From Zelonia costaricensis (taxonomy: Eukaryota; Euglenozoa; Kinetoplastea; Trypanosomatida; Trypanosomatidae), in contig JASAOO010003563.1 of the NCBI GenBank assembly GCA_030849075.1, positions 124,001 through 188,000 of the forward strand: DNA of 64,000 nucleotides, read 5' to 3'. A program made the translations under genes and the position numbers. Positions 59,377 through 64,000 of the stretch are shown here, piece by piece (the first letter of the stretch is position 1; every line of letters starts with the position of its first letter). Under the pieces are notes generated by a model. The model ran no database searches. It was not told where the DNA came from and saw only the letters and a list, made by a program, of their open reading frames with translations.

Positions 59377-60177
59377 CGAGACGTGGGAAGGTGGATGGAG
59401 TGGGAGATGGATAGAGAGATTGGCAGCGGTGTATGGCGGCAGCTCGATCTTTGACGTTGGCGGCGCATCGAAAAGAGAAGAAATGAGTGCGCGGGAGCAG
59501 ACCTTGATAGGCTGTGGCCTTGTGTGTGTGGGGGGAGGGCGGGCGATGAATTCCTGTCGGCATGTTGTTCTCGTGATGGTGGCCCTCTCTGATCGGGTTA
59601 CTCGACGCCTTGAGTGCTTGGGTGTGCGGGTGTTTGTGGGTGTACGCCGGTGCATGACCGACGACTCCGAGGCCAATAGACAACGCTTAAGACCCACACA
59701 AATTGTACAGCTAAGAAGGCAGAAATAGAAAGCGAAAATGGTCATTGAGCTCCATGACGACTGACTCACAGCGAGAGGCATCTGACGGGCGCGGCACTCG
59801 GCTCAGCCGAGCCGGTGGGCCGACTTGTGTGTGTGTGGGGGGGGGGGGTTGCATGAGACGAGTGTGTGGCCGGCTCTCTGTGTTTCTCGACTCGCACGAG
59901 GACCGCTTGACCTCTTCCTGCAATCGTTTCGTTGGAGGCGATCGGCACTCGTGCGTTTGCTTTCGATTGACTCGCGTTCTTCTCCCCGTCAAGGGCGGAA
60001 ACCGCGCTGTGCTACGGTGTGTACTTGTGTCACCTGCAAGGGTCCTCCCAACTTGTTCTCAACTCGTCCTTTTTTGGTGTTGAATCGTTATGTGGGGTCG
60101 TGTCCTGCCAACAACAACAAAAAAATATGCAGACGCAGCCGTGAGGTTCTCTGACGATCTTCTACCTGGCACTGGCT
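59377..60177 (+). other. Intergenic region / UTRs
   Basis: No gene seen. A G run at 59837-59847 and purine-rich DNA; only a weak T-rich tract at about 60067-60075 precedes AGs at 60131-60132 and 60137-60138, so the acceptor of the next gene is not clear. Confidence 0.5.
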
Positions 60178-61464
60178 ATGTGGCAAGCAACCCGCATTAC
60201 GAGGCGCGCTGCGGCGGTCTTCCGGCCGCATCTCCATCAAGCCGACTGTCGCATCTGCGCCGCGGCCGCACCGCTGCTGAGGACGGCGAACGGCGCCGCT
60301 CCTTTCTCTGACCCCGCTATAGCCGCATCCGCGCAGTTCTCTTCGCCCGTCGCGCGCCACCGAGGTGGCCAAGCAGCCCCTTTGGCGGTGGTGGATCGGC
60401 GACGTGCGGGGCTGCAGGAGTGGTTGAAAGCCTTCTCCGAAAGCGAGCGCCGCGACGGCACCTCAGCGGCGTCGGCGAAGAGCACCGCCAACGCCATCAC
60501 AACCAGAGTGGACTTCGATGCCGTTTACGCCACCTATCTGAGCGCCGAGGATGCCGCCTTACAAGAGGTCTTGCGCACGCGATTGGCGGACTGCCTCGAC
60601 GCGCAGTGCATGCAGGCGTCACACGACGCCGCCGTGCACATGGACAATGTGCGTACAAGCGTGCGCATTCCGAGGCACTTGGTAGTGCCCGCTACTTCGC
60701 AAACAGAAGCCCCGCGCACCCTCCACCCGCTCAACGACTTCGCGGCGTTTGTGCGGCAGCGCTTCGCCACGGATGAGGCATCGGTGGCGAAGCAGCTGGC
60801 GTTTCAGACGGCGCTGCTGGCGATGCAGGCGGTGCTCGCCGCGCTCGGCGTACGCTTTTTTCTGGCGTGCGGCACCGCCCTCGCGGCGCGGCGTGAGGGT
60901 CACTTCATACCGCACGACGAGGACATTGACCTCGGCCTCTTTTACAGCGACCTTGCCGCGGGCCCCTCGCCGCCCGGGGGCGTCTCTGCGGCTGCCCCTG
61001 CAGGCCTGCACTTGGCTCAGGAGAGGGTCCACCGTCTTTTGAGCACGCTTGCCGCGTCGCGCAGCTTTGTGGTCTTTGACGTGTGCGGAGCGGTTGAGAA
61101 GGGTCTTGAGCTGCGTGCGCTCCACCTGGATACCAATACACGGATCGACCTCAACGTCTACTACCCCGCAATCCCCGACAGCGACGCAGCGCTGGTGCGG
61201 GAGGGGGGCGAGTTTGTGTGGGCCTCCTCCTTCTACGAGGCAGCTGACAGCCGCCGGCATCGCATGTACCGCTACCGCCACAAGCCGTTTGCGTCGGAGC
61301 TGGAGGAGCTGCCGTTTTGTGCGCCGACACCGACCTCACCACGCTTCCTGGTGCCGCCGGAGCGGTATGTTGAGGAGAACTACGGGCGTGACTGGCGCAC
61401 GCCGAAGTCGTACACGTACGCCGACGGGCTCGCCGGCGAGTTCAATAACATTGTCGCGGAGTAG
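60178..61464 (+). CDS. LicD/fukutin-family nucleotidyltransferase-fold protein
   Basis: 428 residues from ATG 60178. The N-terminus MWQATRITRRAAAVFRPHLH is basic and free of acidic residues, like a mitochondrial presequence or a weak signal; there is no clear membrane anchor. Residues 215-345 carry the LicD/FKRP core: GVRFFLACGTALAARREG (GTALA at 232), then HFIPHDEDIDLGLFY with Asp247, Asp249 and Asp251 as likely metal or nucleotide ligands. The family transfers phosphocholine (LicD) or ribitol-phosphate (fukutin/FKRP) to glycans. A C-terminal region from residue 345 includes YRYRHKPFASELEELPFCAP and RDWRTPKSYTYADG, also typical of the family. The substrate cannot be read, but phospho-sugar surface glycans are the obvious candidates in Leishmania. 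Confidence 0.78.
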   Translation: MWQATRITRRAAAVFRPHLHQADCRICAAAAPLLRTANGAAPFSDPAIAASAQFSSPVARHRGGQAAPLAVVDRRRAGLQEWLKAFSESERRDGTSAASAKSTANAITTRVDFDAVYATYLSAEDAALQEVLRTRLADCLDAQCMQASHDAAVHMDNVRTSVRIPRHLVVPATSQTEAPRTLHPLNDFAAFVRQRFATDEASVAKQLAFQTALLAMQAVLAALGVRFFLACGTALAARREGHFIPHDEDIDLGLFYSDLAAGPSPPGGVSAAAPAGLHLAQERVHRLLSTLAASRSFVVFDVCGAVEKGLELRALHLDTNTRIDLNVYYPAIPDSDAALVREGGEFVWASSFYEAADSRRHRMYRYRHKPFASELEELPFCAPTPTSPRFLVPPERYVEENYGRDWRTPKSYTYADGLAGEFNNIVAE

Positions 61465-63295
61465 GGTGTGGTGGTGGCGTGGTGCCATGGCGGCGCACAC
61501 GCCTGGCATGCGATCGCCTCGGGTACTCCTGTTACAGTCATGAGTCACAAAAGGGATGTGGAAGCGGCACCGCGGTCCTCGTCAAGCACGCTGCGCCCAC
61601 GCGTATGCCGATCCGTCAGACCACACGTGAGGGCTGTGGAGGAGTAACCGTCAAAAAACAACCAAAGAAGACTGCGTCCGTAGTAGGTCGTGTGCAGTGC
61701 CCTCCCGCCATCCCCCATTCTTTGCACGGGGGGGGGGGAGGCGCCGGGATGCCGCAAAGCTGGCGGAGTCGTCGGTACTCGAGCTTTGCAGCCACGCCGC
61801 AACGGCCAGCGTGTGGACTCTGTACCGCGCAATGCAGTTAGTGCGCACTTCCACCACCTCTTCGATGGAACGCTCACAGACGCACCTCCCAACTCTGCTC
61901 CCTCTTACTGCCCCCTCTTCACCCCTTCTCTGGGTCAACGTTTGCCCTTGATGTACTGTGTGTGTGTATGTCCCTCGGTCTGTCTGGGCAGTGGCGTGCA
62001 CAGCCCGCTGCTCGTAGTTTGATTTCCACCTTGTTTGTTGTTTCCCCCCCCCTCCCCGCTCGTTTCTTCGTTTCGACGGCTCACACTGCTGCTCGGCGAA
62101 GGGGTGCCCCATCAAGAGCATATCTGACGGACCACCCTTCGCCTCCCCCCTCCCCCCCACCACTTGCCTCAAAAAACTATCTCCGTCTTGGGCCATCTAG
62201 CATCCTCTGTTGCAGTGTTGCGCTCTTCGCGCGAGGCGCTCTTCGGCTAGACGTTGTTCAGGGAGGCGCTCCTCACGTGGTGACGGGTGTGCAGCAAGGC
62301 GTCGGCTTCCCGGGTAGCCCGGGGTTGACCGCGCGGACGCAAAAAGGGGGCAAACAAGTAGGAGAGAAGAGAGAAGGAGAGGGAGTCCGTGAGTGACTGG
62401 GTGGACGCGTGCAGCACACGGCCTCGGAGTCGACGGGTGGCAAACGCACATCACCCGGCAGGCGAGCGTCAGTGTAGGACTCGTCCACGGGCGGTGTGGC
62501 ACGACCTCGTGTCCGGCCAGTGCACGCCTGTCACCGAACTCTCCCGGCCTTTGTTCCTCCTCCCCTGTTCTCTTCCACACTCATCGTGTCTTGGTCAGGT
62601 CTGCTTCCATTCACGCAATCTCGCCCTCTCGGCCACTTTGCGCCCCCCCCTTCCTCCCCATTTCCTTTCCTGCATCCCTTTCCCCGCACCGTGCTTCTTG
62701 ACATCGGGGGAGCCGCGCTTGTTCTCGCGCTGCACTCACAGTCGCTGCGCCAAGCTCGTACCGGGGACCCTCACCCAGCACCCACCGTTGCGGGCAGCAG
62801 AGACACGGCGTCATCGTTGCTCCCTCTCTCCTTCTATACACGACCCTGACGCGGGAGGCGAGCACAGCAGGCAGCCACCCCCTCCTCCTGTGGCCGCGCC
62901 CGACGTTGAGGGGAGTGGTGCGCTGAGGCAGCAGAGACCGACAAGCGACATCTCAGTTTGAGCACTTTGCACACAAGCACACAAACACACTTACATACAC
63001 ACACCGAGGAAACGTGAGTGAGTGCGTGCGCTGGACTAAGCGACACCGCGTGCCAACCACACGCAAAACGCGCGTCACCAGGAGCGCAACGGATACGCCG
63101 CACAAAGTACACAAACCAGAAAAGGGCACGCTGCAAGCCACACGGACATCAGCGCGCAAGTGACTCGCGCTTTCACAACCCCGTCGACAACCCGCCGGAC
63201 GTTAGACTCTCCCTCGCACTGCGACGCCGCGGCCCCCCCCCCCGCTACCCCTCCGTATCCGTGTCACAGGCAAACATCCATTCTTTCTACTTGTG

Positions 63296-63329
63296 TTTTC
63301 GCCCTCACCTCCTCTCTCTCTTGCTTCAG
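63296..63329 (+). promoter_or_regulatory. Pyrimidine tract and AG, possible spliced-leader acceptor
   Basis: CT-rich tract ending TTGCTTCAG at 63328-63329. No gene start follows inside the window, so it may serve a gene just beyond the end. Confidence 0.35.
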
Positions 63330-63464
63330 TGAGTGTGTAAGTGCTCGCGTGTGTGTGTGCATTGTGCTGTTGTTTCCGCTTGCCTCCGTCTTGCCTCTCC
63401 GCTTCTACGGGGCCCCCCCCCCCCGGAACGTACCTCACCTCTCCCCAGTCCTTCTTCTAAGCGG

Positions 63465-63504
63465 NNNNNNNNNNNNNNNNNNNNNNNNNNNNNNNNNNNN
63501 NNNN
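63465..63504. other. Assembly gap (40 N)
   Basis: Forty unresolved bases, followed directly by a C homopolymer and preceded some 40 bases earlier by another C run; probably unsequenced low-complexity DNA. Confidence 0.98.
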
Positions 63505-64000
63505 CCCCCCCCCCACGCACCCCTCACATCCGGCTCGCCTCCTTCTCGGGGATTTGAGGTCTTGCTTGGCGCACGTGGACGCGAACGGGGTGGAAGGTGC
63601 TGCGACGTGTCTATTCTTGCCCTCTCACCACTTGCATCACCTGCCCCACTGCTGGCGAGTCTTCCGGGTAGACGGACCTCTCTTCCGTGTTGCGCGCGGC
63701 CACCGACCCCCTTCCCCCTCTCCGTTCTTCTTCTTTGCCTTTTCCTTCTTCAGTCGCAGCCGCGGTAGACGCGCTTGCACGCGGCAGGGACACCTTGGCA
63801 CCACAGCGGCGCCTCTACACGACCGCTGCACGCGCGAGGAGAGCACAGCGCACTTTTTTGCACGCCGTGGCACAGCGACTAGGCATCACTCGACGACCCC
63901 CCCCCCCCAACGTTTCTCTCTTTCCCCCGCGTCACGTTGAGCGTGCGCATGCATGTGTGGCGCAGCGTCGCAACTCAAGTGCTTCTCACCCACGCCCCGC

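Larger units (their letters stand above)
61465..64000 (+). other. Gene-poor end region (2.5 kb) with assembly gap
   Basis: No gene supported. It probably covers the 3' UTR of the LicD-like gene and the 5' UTR of a gene beyond the window. A G run sits at 61729-61739, and C/T tracts at about 62045-62060 and 62638-62690. Acceptor-like tract 63296-63327 has AG 63328-63329. The segment 62218-62530 differs by being G-rich and purine-rich. The 40-N gap at 63465-63504 could hide a repeat. Confidence 0.55.

Noticed and set aside
1..64000. CRISPR arrays, bacterial operons, insertion sequences, prophage
   Set aside because: No spaced direct repeats, no Shine-Dalgarno spacing, no transposase or phage genes; gene content is eukaryotic.
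1..64000. Strand-switch region or transcription start domain
   Set aside because: All supported genes are on the + strand with no convincing reverse-strand gene, so no switch lies inside the window.

Overview
This window reads as nuclear DNA of a kinetoplastid, most likely Leishmania or a close relative in the Leishmaniinae. All 21 supported protein genes lie on the + strand, lack introns, use GC-rich third positions, and are separated by 0.6-3.4 kb spacers. The spacers are full of long C/T tracts followed by AG (spliced-leader acceptor signals) and TG/CA/GA microsatellites. There is no operator, ribosome-binding site or strand switch, which fits one long polycistronic unit resolved by trans-splicing and polyadenylation. 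I cannot name the species. Several open frames run upstream of the real ATG because non-ATG starts are open in the 5' UTR; I place starts at the first sensible ATG.

Layout: 1-3765 holds a 5'-truncated hypothetical gene and a 515-aa disordered protein with two RVxF-like motifs. 4521-21052 holds proteasome subunit RPN12, a PPR protein, a coiled-coil protein, an ArfGAP, BBSome subunit BBS9 and a USP-family deubiquitinase. 21960-35858 is a spaced tandem array of four diverged SEC14 (CRAL-TRIO)-GOLD lipid-transfer genes. 38485-43123 holds RPB7, a small one-TM protein and a degenerate kinase-like protein. 45382-53916 holds a peptide-deformylase-like protein, a WLM (Wss1-type) metalloprotease, a hypothetical protein and a PPPDE-PUL protein. 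54697-61464 holds CPSF160 and a LicD/fukutin-like protein. 61465-64000 has no convincing gene and contains a 40-N assembly gap.

Most genes are housekeeping (proteasome, Pol II, mRNA 3'-end processing, COPI/Arf trafficking, cilium). Co-location in a kinetoplastid polycistron does not imply shared function. The most notable content is the WLM protease at 46960-48264: its tail carries two SHP-box matches, one exact VIM match, a RanBP2-like zinc finger and a C-terminal SUMO-interacting motif, that is, a full Cdc48/p97 plus SUMO adaptor set like that of yeast Wss1. Two genes downstream, a PPPDE (DeSI-like) isopeptidase domain is fused to a PUL-like domain, a known Cdc48-binding fold. The SEC14-GOLD array is the second feature of interest. 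All functional calls come from reading the sequence; no searches were run.
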